This document shows, piece after piece, positions 33,953 to 44,300 of a stretch of 64,000 nucleotides of DNA. The stretch is taken from NCBI GenBank assembly GCA_024704765.1, contig JAKMXF010000343.1, positions 186,001 to 250,000 on the forward strand, in the 5' to 3' direction. The position numbers were made by a program, and so were the translations under genes. The notes under the pieces were generated by a model that was given only the letters and a program-made list of their open reading frames with translations, was not told the DNA's origin and did no database searches. Origin of the DNA: Oopsacas minuta. Its lineage: Eukaryota; Porifera; Hexactinellida; Lyssacinosida; Leucopsacidae. Numbering within the stretch: the stretch's first letter is position 1; every line of letters starts with the position of its first letter.

Positions 33953-35119
33953 ATGGGAAATTGGTCAGAATTAGAGGAATTTGTGAATTACATTTTTGAT
34001 GAATTAATATACAAACTAAATGATAGAAGAGTGTACATTTTGAATAAAATAGCGGAACAAAAGGTTAAGCATAGGAAAATTAAGCGTTCCATTAGTCATA
34101 TTGAAAGCACCATGGATCTACTACAAGACCAGCAAAAAGAGAAAGTGACGGATTTAGAAAATGGATCGATTTGTGAATTGAATAGAAAACTTTCTTGCCT
34201 TGAAATACAAGCAAATCAAACTACAGATAATTATGAATTCTTCTGTGATATGAAAGAGTTTGAAAGATCTCTGTCTAATCTTGGCACAATCGAGAAATCA
34301 GCTGTCCAATATTCCAACAAAAATGAACCGAGATATCTGTTTGACAAAATTCAGAATATTCACGACATGAATAGAATATCTGTACAGGAAGGTGTAGGTA
34401 TGGTTTCTGCTAGCGATTACCTGGGGAAACAAATTCACATTTTCACACTTTTAGGGAAAGTTATTCACATCCTAAAACATGACCAAATCAAAGGGCCAAC
34501 TGCTATAAAACTTATCAGTAGTAGAGAACTCATTGTGTCCGATTTTATTACAAATTCGCTTTACAGAATAGAATTTGATATGTTTAAAGAGAAAAAGTGT
34601 AAAATACCAACGACTAGAAATAATGCAAATTTCATTACAGCTATAGATTACGACATAGACACTGACTTAATATATGTGACGTCATTAAAATCCGGTACTA
34701 TAGAAATCCTCAACCGAAAAACGTTAAGTTTAGCTGGGAAAGTTGCTCAATCGTTTATATACCCCAAAAATATAAATATTACAAAAACAGAGATATTCGT
34801 TCTTGATTGTAACAACCCGTGTCTTCACGTACTTTCTAAATCAACACACCAACCAATACGTTCTATCCTCCCTCAAGGTATAGGATTGAATTTCAGTAAC
34901 CCCCAAGGATTCTCTCTAGACAAAGATGGGAAGATAATAATCTCACATTTTCATGGTACAGATAATTCAATACAAGTGTATTCACCTCTTGGTCAACTGC
35001 TACACGCCTTTCCAAATGACGGCTCGTGTATAGTCAGACCAACAGCTGTGCATGTAACAAATAATTATGAGGTAATCGTGCTATTGAGAGATTCTTCTCA
35101 TCAAATTCAAATGTTTTGA
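33953..35119 (+). CDS. Single-exon coiled-coil/NHL-like protein, tandem copy 1
   Basis: A 388-residue ORF. Residues about 10-110 are coiled coil (basic KQKVKHRKIKRS-like, then ESTMDLLQDQQKEKVTDLEN). The C-terminal part forms degenerate NHL blades (ELIVSDFITNSLYRIEF, IYVTSLKSGTIEILN, EIFVLDCNNPCLHVLS, KIIISHFHGTDNSIQVYS) ending in the shared QIQMF-type terminus. It is the most diverged of the four NHL paralogues in the window. No RING, B-box or membrane segment is present. The biological role is unknown. Confidence 0.78.
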   Translation: MGNWSELEEFVNYIFDELIYKLNDRRVYILNKIAEQKVKHRKIKRSISHIESTMDLLQDQQKEKVTDLENGSICELNRKLSCLEIQANQTTDNYEFFCDMKEFERSLSNLGTIEKSAVQYSNKNEPRYLFDKIQNIHDMNRISVQEGVGMVSASDYLGKQIHIFTLLGKVIHILKHDQIKGPTAIKLISSRELIVSDFITNSLYRIEFDMFKEKKCKIPTTRNNANFITAIDYDIDTDLIYVTSLKSGTIEILNRKTLSLAGKVAQSFIYPKNINITKTEIFVLDCNNPCLHVLSKSTHQPIRSILPQGIGLNFSNPQGFSLDKDGKIIISHFHGTDNSIQVYSPLGQLLHAFPNDGSCIVRPTAVHVTNNYEVIVLLRDSSHQIQMF

Positions 35120-35561
35120 TATTTTTTCCCTGACCCCCTACAAAATCAAGGTTGGAGTATGTATACATTCTTTATTTGGTATTGAATTACGATATTACTT
35201 TTGTGTATATAATCTTTACTATTTTGACTTACTTCATAAACTCATATTGTAACGCATTTGATTGACTATTTTCCTGCAATATCTTATCGTTATCATTAGA
35301 CATGCCCCAAACGACGTCTCCAAGCCCCCACTTTAATCGTTTAGTGTAGCCCGGTTTTTAAAATGTGAAATCTCTGGGAAAACTAGAAATAAATTGCTAT
35401 TACACCCAGGGGGCCCCAAACCACAAACTAGGTGACAACACTTGCCCTTCTTCAGATTTCAAAGCATTGACAACAACTGGTCCTTGAAATTATTATTAGT
35501 AGGTCAAAAATTATAAATAAACATTAGTAAAACTTCAACTTGTAGAATTAGAATTTATATA
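35120..35561. other. Spacer between NHL copies 1 and 2
   Basis: I see no gene, repeat family or clear motif. It presumably holds the promoter of the next NHL gene. Confidence 0.55.
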
Positions 35562-37058
35562 ATGTCAGAATGTGAAGAATACACCAAATCATTCACCTCA
35601 GTTCGTAACCAAATCATAGAAAATTTCGAGTATATCTTCCGATTATTAGTAGGGCGAAGAGAAGATATTCTCCGTCAATTACAATCACTACAAATTAGCT
35701 ATGAATCGAAACTTGATTCGAAACTGCAAACAATGAAAGAATTGGAAGATATGCGGAAACAAATGGCAGCTATGTATATCCATCAAAACCGAGCAGCTCA
35801 AGTACAAGAAGCCGCCCTTTTACCCATAAACAAGGAAATCCAAGCAATCAAACTCACACTAGACGAGTACAAAATTGATTTCAAACTGGATTTAAATACA
35901 TTTGAATATAGTATTTGTAATCTTGGTGAAATTGTGGAATCGGAATACAGTAGTCTAGACGTGGTACCAAAAGTACCCCCGCGTACCAACATTTCCAGAT
36001 CTAATTCACCTAGTTGTAACTCCCCAGGGGAGTACCTTTCAACCTCTGCAATAGAAGATAATACGTTTCTCAGGCCGAATATCAAAAGAGCTATTTCTAT
36101 TCCAAACCATTCTGGAAGTCGAAAAAGAATTTCTGATCGCGGAAAAGTAGATCTTTGTACTGTAATACCACGTGTTGTATCCAGCCCGCAAATATGTGAA
36201 AAACCGCAATTATCCTATTCATTTCCATTTAATAAACGGAAAAAACCGATTTTTGCCACTTGCGAGCGAGGCTATGAATCGGAAGAACTGCAATCACCAA
36301 TGGGTCTGGTTTATCACCCTAGATATGACTGCATATATGTTGTGGATCAGGTTTTACGTAAAGTACTCGTGTTATCTAGTAAGGGAGATTTCCTAATGGA
36401 ATTCGGCCATGATTTTCTTGTGAAACCTATTTCCATCGCTGTTCGTGACGGATTCTGTTGTATTACAGATGAAGGCTTAAACGGTGTAGTTAAGTACAAA
36501 TTGTTTGAAAATTTGTTGACCAAAGATATCGCTAGTTTTCCTCAAGGATCAGGTCATGGTGAGTTGTCTGGACCGAAAGGACTTGATTTTGATTCAAATT
36601 TCTGCATTTATATTGCAGATAGTGGGAACAATAGAGTCTGTATTTTGGATCCGAATATGATATTTCTAAAGGGAATATTTGAGGGAATATTCCAATCGCC
36701 TCAAGATGTTAAAATTATTAACGAAATAATTTACGTCTTAGATCGAAGCTCATTGAATTGTTTGCATAGTTTCACTCAATCTTGTAACCCAGTTCAATCT
36801 GTTATTTCTCCGAAAAATGATGTAAACTCGCCGAGTTTCTTTTGTTCTGATTTTACCGGAAAATATTTATTCTTCACGGACCAGATTACAGACAACGTTA
36901 AGGTATTTTCCTTAGACGGCGATCCGATTTGCAAAGTTGGTGAAAATACTATAGAATGGGAGGCTGGCGTAATTGAACCTACTGGCGTATGTGTAACGAA
37001 AGATAATAAAGTTGTTTGTGCGTTCGGTAAAGGTGAAAGCGTTATTTGCTTTTATTAG
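35562..37058 (+). CDS. Single-exon coiled-coil/NHL protein, tandem copy 2 with Ser-rich insert
   Basis: A 498-residue ORF. The coiled coil (about 15-95: VGRREDILRQLQSLQISYES, then KELEDMRKQMAAM) matches the nested copy at 1773-3014. A Ser/Pro/basic linker of roughly 90 residues (about 145-235) is inserted before the propeller. The NHL blades are well formed: SPMGLVYHPRYDCIYVVDQV, GPKGLDFDSNFCIYIADSGN followed by NRVCI, and EIIYVLDRSS. The linker contains several Ser-Pro and Arg/Lys-Ser pairs and could be phosphorylated (inference). No RING or B-box is present. Confidence 0.85.
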   Translation: MSECEEYTKSFTSVRNQIIENFEYIFRLLVGRREDILRQLQSLQISYESKLDSKLQTMKELEDMRKQMAAMYIHQNRAAQVQEAALLPINKEIQAIKLTLDEYKIDFKLDLNTFEYSICNLGEIVESEYSSLDVVPKVPPRTNISRSNSPSCNSPGEYLSTSAIEDNTFLRPNIKRAISIPNHSGSRKRISDRGKVDLCTVIPRVVSSPQICEKPQLSYSFPFNKRKKPIFATCERGYESEELQSPMGLVYHPRYDCIYVVDQVLRKVLVLSSKGDFLMEFGHDFLVKPISIAVRDGFCCITDEGLNGVVKYKLFENLLTKDIASFPQGSGHGELSGPKGLDFDSNFCIYIADSGNNRVCILDPNMIFLKGIFEGIFQSPQDVKIINEIIYVLDRSSLNCLHSFTQSCNPVQSVISPKNDVNSPSFFCSDFTGKYLFFTDQITDNVKVFSLDGDPICKVGENTIEWEAGVIEPTGVCVTKDNKVVCAFGKGESVICFY

Positions 37059-38095
37059 TTAATAATATAGTGTCCTGCATGTAATTGAAGTGAGTAATAT
37101 TTTTGATAATTTTCTTATTTACGAATTTCTATGTGTATATATTTTAATGTATATTATTCGGTGATAATATTGCTATAGGATAATTGTAACTATTTATTGA
37201 TCTGACACACTGTGCTACTTTTATGCTACTTTTAAACACGTCAGCAAATAATTTTCATATTTTTGTTTATATGTTCCGAACCCGAACACGATTCCAACTC
37301 TGATTTGCTCATTAAAGTCAACTCCCTGTTATAAAAAACATGGAAATGCCCGCTTATATCGAACTGTGGAGTTGTACAAATATGTCCCCAAACAGTCAAA
37401 CTAACATATATTCACCGTTTATATAGAACTCCGCTTCTATGGATATTATTATCGCTTTCCCTTAAGCTTCGATTTGACGGGAGTTAACTCTATTTTAAGA
37501 ACTAGGAATTCTGTACGTATCCTTAATGGACAATTTCGCGAAGCGGTATTTGTGAGAAATTTCCATTTCAATACAAAGCAGCCTATCAAACATTTCATAG
37601 ATTTTCTACTGTAATATTCCCAATAGCACGAGTAATGCTCACGTTGCAGAATTTCTGCCCTGAATTAATTATACAAACTATTACTCATTGTAGACCTTAC
37701 AAGTTATTTAACCTATGACTATAATTAGCTTATGTAATTGCATATCTGTGTAGTTCTTGATAAGTTAATCTCTCTTAAACGTAATAAGATAATCGTGTTA
37801 AGAATACTGCTGATATCTATATGACCATGTAAAGTACTATACTTGTTTCTCATCCCCTCCTGTCCTAAAATTTGTCCCCTGTCAGGATATATTATATTTG
37901 CTTTTTTAACAAATGAAGGATAATTCTTTGATCAAAGATTGTGCAATACGCGTCCCTCTCATATGAGTTCTACTATCTTAGCTAGTATTCTATCTTTGTA
38001 GATTTCTTTTTCCGATTCAAATTTGCCAATTTTTCTTTTGCTTAATAACTTCTAAAGACACTAGATCTTGAATATTTTATTTGTCTTTGGTATTC
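37059..38095. other. 1-kb spacer between NHL copies 2 and 3
   Basis: Contains a family A element at about 37315-37497 (AGTCAACTCCCTGTTATA to CGATTTGACGGGAGTTAACT) and the dispersed repeat at about 37830-37905 shared with 3985-4060. No gene is seen. Confidence 0.55.
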
Positions 38096-39349
38096 ATGGC
38101 TAGTTTTATTTCTCCAGCAGAAAACCGCAATCCATTTGATGCAATAAAAAGTTCGATAATTTCTGATTTTGACTCTCTAATACAGCATTTACGATTGAGA
38201 CAGACCGAATTATTGAGTCGCTTGGAAGAACTTAGATTGGAATGGGAAAATCGAAATGAAAAACATATAAAACCAATTGAAAAGCTAAACACAATGAAGA
38301 ATGGTATTGAAGCTCTTTGTATTAAAGATAATGATATGGCACTCATACATGAAGCTACTCTCAAACCGATTTTAGAAAATTTAGCTCTGCTGGAAGAAAA
38401 AGTCCAATTTCCCAGAATTGTCTACAAAAACCACGAAATAAAGTCACTGTCTGATAACTTTAATAAACTGGGAGAGATATGTGATGCATCTGACGTACCA
38501 ACAATAAAGAGTGAATCTGAAAAAAATACCATTCTAAGAATTTATAGAAACCGCACCGAACCTATTACTACCATTGACGAACAAGGTCTTGTTTATGGAC
38601 AACTAATTGACATAAATGCAATGTGCTATAATCAAAGTAATAAATATTTACTCCTCACTTCAAGACTAAGAAATACAGTATCCTGCTTCACAATTGAGGG
38701 AGATTTTGTCAATGCATTTGGCCAACAAAACCTTACAGAACCGTATGGATTATTTTCAAATTTAGATTATTGCTTTGTTATCGACAAGTCGTTGAGAGTT
38801 ATTAAATTTAACATTTATAAGCGTAAGTTGGTGAACTCTAGACAATTTAATACTAAAATTAAAGCCCCTGTAACGACTCTTAATGCAATTGATGGTGATA
38901 TTGTTAATAATATTATTTACTTGTTGGATTCACGTAATAATAATATATTATTATTGTCATTTGACCTGGAATTTATCAAAACAATTGACTTGAAATGGTC
39001 TTTAGATTCTGATATCCAAATGGGAATATTCAATAATTGCATTTTCATACTCAATATAAGTAATTCAATTAATTGCATTCATGCGATTAGTCTTGAAGGC
39101 GAACAATTGTATTCTGTTGTCCCTAGAAGTTATTTTTCGGATGTTGGAGTGCCACAGGATTTCTGTATTGATTCTTACGGGAATTTTATTATATCTGAGA
39201 CATCTGATTGTTCTCTAAGAGTTTTCTCAAATGGTGGATATTTTGTTTGTTCAATTGGTAGTAAAGTTGGTCCTCCCTCGAAATCTGTTTGTTTTGCGGA
39301 TGGTAAAATAGTGTGTAGTTACGCAGATGGCAGTATTAAAATGTATTGA
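38096..39349 (+). CDS. Single-exon coiled-coil/NHL-like protein, tandem copy 3
   Basis: A 417-residue protein starting at ATG 38096; the frame is open a little further upstream but without another ATG. Coiled coil about 20-110 (RLRQTELLSRLEELRLEWEN), then a propeller with weak NHL blades (YLLLTSRLRNTVSCFTIEGD, IIYLLDSRNNNILLLS, NFIISETSDCSLRVFSNGGY). It ends in SIKMY, matching the QxF/KMY ends of the paralogues. The same DFDSLIQHLRLRQ-type N-terminal helix is shared by all four copies. Function unknown. Confidence 0.83.
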   Translation: MASFISPAENRNPFDAIKSSIISDFDSLIQHLRLRQTELLSRLEELRLEWENRNEKHIKPIEKLNTMKNGIEALCIKDNDMALIHEATLKPILENLALLEEKVQFPRIVYKNHEIKSLSDNFNKLGEICDASDVPTIKSESEKNTILRIYRNRTEPITTIDEQGLVYGQLIDINAMCYNQSNKYLLLTSRLRNTVSCFTIEGDFVNAFGQQNLTEPYGLFSNLDYCFVIDKSLRVIKFNIYKRKLVNSRQFNTKIKAPVTTLNAIDGDIVNNIIYLLDSRNNNILLLSFDLEFIKTIDLKWSLDSDIQMGIFNNCIFILNISNSINCIHAISLEGEQLYSVVPRSYFSDVGVPQDFCIDSYGNFIISETSDCSLRVFSNGGYFVCSIGSKVGPPSKSVCFADGKIVCSYADGSIKMY

Positions 39350-39947
39350 ATTATTTTTAAGTATTTATCCGAAAAAATTATTTCATATTTGTTTATTTTA
39401 TTATTTATGTATTGTTTTCTTTATGGAATGTTAAATTATTATTCTATATTTTATTTCTATTATTTGAACACGAAATACGCACTTTTCATGGTAAACAACT
39501 ATTCAAGATTTGCCCATTTTTCGGTTGCTTAATAATTTCTAAAATCATTGTATGTTAATTCTATTACTGACGGGCTCACAGCTGATCCGCTTGCATTATT
39601 ATGCTAGCGATAGCTGGACCAGTTTCATGAGCTCTGGGTTCGGCGCCTATAAGTATACCCATATAGTTGCACCAGGTGTATTTAAGTACAGTAGAACTCA
39701 AGTGTTGTCAGATTATGAACAAAGTAATAGATTTGGGCTTTGGCATGAATTTTTAACTTTGGCAAGATACCAAGAACTATGTGAGGCTGTGAGCACATGA
39801 TCTTGCAACCCCAAAACTCAGATAATAAGTACATACAATTTATGCTACCCGGGGTAGGTCTTATCCAAGTTATAACAGTGGATTAATACTATAACACCTA
39901 CTGTTTTCATATATCTATAGAACAGGTTAGTATAAACCCTCTGTATT
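39350..39947. other. Intergenic stretch
   Basis: No gene is recognised. A short family B end (TACAGTAGAACTCAAGTG) lies near 39688. A small ORF at 39552-39800 has no recognisable domain and overlaps this repeat, so it was not called. Confidence 0.5.
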
Positions 39948-40895
39948 ATGATGGGTATTAACCATTCTAAATGTGCCTACTGGGCTACGATAGACGGAAG
40001 AGAATCTGATCTTAAATTTCACATATCAAATGGAGCAGAGCTATCACGGGTAGACGCAACTACAGGGCGATCCTTGATTCACATAGCGTGCGAGAGAGGT
40101 GACGTACGCTGTGTTGAGTTAATTAACCAATGCACACGCGGACGTCATCTTAACCAAATGGATCGAGATGAGAATACTCCATTGAACCTGGCTGTATACT
40201 GGAATCACTTCAATACAGTTTGCACTCTTTTAAAACTAGGTGCTGACCCCAATTTCGTTCAAAAACGTTCCCTCCGTTTCCATAGAATGCCACAACACAT
40301 AGCGGCCACAAAACGCTGTATGCTTATCCTCCAGGAACTAATACATCACGGTTGTCACATCGACGTACAAGATAGTTGGGGCTGTACACCATTAATGGTA
40401 GCTATCAACTCGAAATCAATAGAATGTGTTAAATTACTATTAGTCCATCAAGCAAACGTAGAATTGCGTGATTATCTGTATAACGCTACACCACTACAGA
40501 TAGCTATACATAGTAAATATTATGATGTCATACCGTTGCTTCTTTATAACGGGGCTGAGATTAACGTTAGTGGAGCGAAATTCTCTACTCCTCTCGTACA
40601 AGCGGCGGAAATTCGGGCCGTACATCTTATTCAGACACTACTCGAGTTTGGTGGCAAACCAAATGTTCTAGTGCCATTCGCGAATAAATTACATCTTGCA
40701 GATCTCATTGAAGAGTATTCACAACCCCGAAAATTGTCAAGTTTGTGTCGAATCGTCTTAAGACGGAAATATAAATCGCAATTGCCTCAAATTGTAAAGA
40801 ATATATTTTCTCCAAAAATATGTGAATATATTTTGGGAATAAATATGGAGTTTTCTGGTGAATCTTTGGAAGAGATGGAGGACAGTAATCAGTAA
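39948..40895 (+). CDS. Ankyrin-repeat protein with C-terminal SOCS box (ASB-like), single exon
   Basis: A 315-residue ORF. Ankyrin repeats run from about residue 15 to 255, with standard TPL motifs (GRSLIHIACERGDVRCVELI, NTPLNLAVYWNHFNTVCTLL, GCTPLMVAINSKSIECVKLL, ATPLQIAIHSKYYDVIPLLL). The last 45 residues look like a SOCS box: PRKLSSLCRIVLRRK (BC-box-like) followed by LPQIVKNIF. In the ASB family the ankyrin repeats bind substrate and the SOCS box recruits Elongin B/C and CUL5; this adaptor role is inferred. The start MM at 39948 gives a short lead before the first repeat; the second Met could also serve. Confidence 0.85.
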   Translation: MMGINHSKCAYWATIDGRESDLKFHISNGAELSRVDATTGRSLIHIACERGDVRCVELINQCTRGRHLNQMDRDENTPLNLAVYWNHFNTVCTLLKLGADPNFVQKRSLRFHRMPQHIAATKRCMLILQELIHHGCHIDVQDSWGCTPLMVAINSKSIECVKLLLVHQANVELRDYLYNATPLQIAIHSKYYDVIPLLLYNGAEINVSGAKFSTPLVQAAEIRAVHLIQTLLEFGGKPNVLVPFANKLHLADLIEEYSQPRKLSSLCRIVLRRKYKSQLPQIVKNIFSPKICEYILGINMEFSGESLEEMEDSNQ

Positions 40896-41337
40896 TTAAT
40901 CATATGAAGATTTAACTAACTATTATATTATTGATCAGTATGAGATAATTTGTGTTTGCTTGTCTGTTTGTTCGTGTTTTTGTTCGTGTTTATGTATAAT
41001 ACATTGATGCACACATTTCTTGTCGTTGTGATTCTATAATTCACTTGATCTCAATAGGATGCATTTAATCTTACCAACCTCAGTGGTCCCAAACCTGAGG
41101 TTCATGGACTCCACGGACTACAGCAGGGGTCCATAGTATTTCAAATTTTGTATTGCAGTCTATGGGAGGGTTCTACAGAATGTTTTAAAATTTGTATAGG
41201 GGTCTACGAGTCAAAAGGTTGAATCGCACTAGATTTATCCAATCGATCTCTCTAACAAAAATTTCTATATATTTACACGTTTTGGATATTTCAAAATTCA
41301 AATAATTTGCCTGCTGATGTTTTTCCATCCTATTAGC
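40896..41337. other. Intergenic stretch with a family G element
   Basis: A (TTTG)-rich patch at about 40955-41000 and a family G element at about 41083-41226 (CAGTGGTCCCAAACCTGAGG, TTTTGTATTGCAGTCTATGG, GGGGTCTACG). No gene is seen; the DLEC1 promoter should lie here. Confidence 0.55.
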
Positions 41338-44300
41338 ATGTCGAGTGGTAGCAGCATGGGAACACGTTCTCGTCGCACCCGTACTCCTCAGGTACTAGAA
41401 CTAGAGCCCCATATGAGTCTACAACGTCCCTCTTCTGCTTGGTCACAGGATATAGCTCATATCCTGGACAGATGCTTCGGGGCTACTTTCTCTGAACAGT
41501 CAATTGAGGTTGAAACTATTCGTAACTTTACTCCTGGTTCTGATGCTGGTACATATCAAAGGAGGTTGTTAATATTTATATATCTGATTTATATTTGTTT
41601 GTTGGGATAGGGTTTATAATCGCCGACATATAAGTAAACTGATTTCTAAAATTTTGTACATACTTGAATCATACTTTGTATATCTTCACATAGGTACGCA
41701 GATCGTCTCAAGACGGCACTCCATCAGTTCGATACACTGAACAATTTACTAGATTCAGCTGACAAGAGAAATTCAGATCTCCACAGTGCATTTATAAGCC
41801 TATTCGCTTCTGAACAGTTTGAATCTCCGGCCTCTACACTTAGTATACCGCCTAGAAGTGCTCCGGATAAATCTTTATTGGATCTGTCTCTGTTTGAGCA
41901 GACTTCTCTTATTTCTCCAGATTCTTATTATCCGTTTGTGTTCACTAGGTAAGTGGGGGTTCTCACTTATAGATATTGTTTTCACAGATTTTTCATGTTT
42001 TCGGAAAGTGTTTCAACAAATCACTCCTATTTATACTTTTTCTATCCAGGTATCATCCTCCTACACGAGACCCTAGTGTAAGACCGAGCTACGAGAATGC
42101 AACACAAAATTGGGAAGAAAAGGGAACAGCTTTACCTCTCATAAAAGACACAAATATAATTCGACAACAACCGCATTCCAACACCTCTCGCACACTCAAA
42201 TCGCAAGTTAAAAACAGACCTAAAAGAAGACACGAAGTACTAACGCGAAATTTAACACCTCAACCCGCTAAACCATCTGAAAACTTTATTTCAAGTGTAA
42301 ACAGCGATAATTATTTCATCTCAGAACCGAGTGAGCTGATATTTGATTCTTATGAACCACATAAAACATACATAGGGCAAATTCTACTCAGAAATGTTAG
42401 TCGCTATATTAGAGAATTTCGCATTTTTACACCAAAAACTGAATTCTTCGCACTGGCTGAGGAAACAACGAATTTTAATATTGCACCAGGTATGACGTCA
42501 CAAATTTCTGTTGCATTCACACCTGATTCTTTTGGGAATTATTTTGATCAAATTAAAGTTGTTTCTGAAGATAATAAATCGTTTTTTATCCAGCTAACAG
42601 GAGCTCGCCCCTCCCCTGTTTTGTCGCTACCTTATACGCTTGATTGTGGTAATTCCATCGTGGATGTTGAGAGGAAGATTTGTTATACTTGTACTAATTC
42701 AGGGGGCGCTGGATATTTCGCATTTTCGCTGGAAAATATTTGGTTTGATCCTTCTTTACCGAATGAAAATATGGAAAAATTTGTGGTTTTAAACAAGTTT
42801 GTTATTTCACCAGTTTTATTTGAGCTAAAAACAGGAGAATCATTGGATATTAATATACACTTCTCTCCAGACTCTGAAAATGAATTTTTGGAAGAAATAT
42901 TCCTTCATTGTTCGAATAAAACTACAATTTCGTTTGAACTATACGGACTAGCACATTATCCAAAAGTTGAAATATTTTCATTGAATCAAACACAGACTAA
43001 TCTTGATATAGACCCAGCAACCATAAGTGAAAATGGAATCCAGATTACGTCACAGATATTTAAATGTTTACCTGTAACACTAGGGCATAAATCCCACCTA
43101 GAAATTACAGTTAAGAATTTAAGGCCAATTCTACTGAACGTAAAATGGGCTATAATTGCCCCAGAAGATCAAAACGAAAAGGAAGATTCTATATTTAAAA
43201 TCACACCAGAAAACACTACTATCGACCCATCTGAAAATCATGATTTTTGTGTTACATTTACACCTCAAGTTGTTTGTACATATTATGGTTGTTTACAACT
43301 TCTGTTGTTGACAGAATCGTCACCTATCATTGCTACTCTATATCTTGAAGCTGAGTGTCAGGATGTTTGTATTGTACCGCTACCCCCTCTTATAGAGTCC
43401 CCCGGTACACATTTGATTGGTTCAGCCATTTCACATAGTATTCAATTATGGAACCATGGATGTTCGCCTGTTGCTATTGAATGGGTCACTCAACCTTATG
43501 AAAATGATATTGAAATCACTCCAAGTACATGTGAGCTTGCTCCCGACCAGTATTTATACTTTTCTGTCCATATTTCAAGATCGATTCCTGGCGTTTCTGA
43601 GCATATTTTAATCTGTAAAATTGAAGAAAACGATACACTTATAATTCCGTTAAAATGCCAATTCAGAGCTGCGGAAATTTCAATCGATCAAATTGATTTA
43701 AATCTTGGATTAGTCCCGCATGACGTCACGATAAACCATACTTTCTCTATTACAAATAAAGACAATACTAAAGCATGTGTTGACTTAAACACGCGGGATT
43801 TAACATTACACTCTAATACACTCATAAAAGTCAATCCAACCCAGATAGAAATCGGCGCTTTTTCGAGTTCTCAGATAGAATTAGAGATATCAACCGTGGG
43901 TACAGGGGAAATTGATTGTATTATAGAATGTATTGAACGTATTGGAGGCTCTATTGCCCTTCTACCCGTCACTGGATTAATACAACGACCTATTGTTGTA
44001 GTTGAAAATTCTCCTATCATTTCTCTTGGAGACATATTTGTGAATGTTCCTAACGTTACTATGGTTACACTGAGGAATTTGAGTAAACTACCTGCTGCAT
44101 TTGGATGGAACACTTCTGTACAGAATTGTGAATTTTGTGATGAATTTCGAGTCAATTTTTCATCGAAAAATGGTAGAATTGAAGGATTGGGATCTTGTGA
44201 AGTTGAAATTGAGATAACTTGTTTGAAAATATTGGGAATTATAGAAGATATTTTGATTGTTTGTAATGTGGAAAATGCAGGTTAGTTTGATACAGTGTAA

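Noticed and set aside
38081-38095. Upstream extension of the third tandem NHL gene
   Set aside because: The extension would need a TTG start; the first ATG in frame is at 38096.
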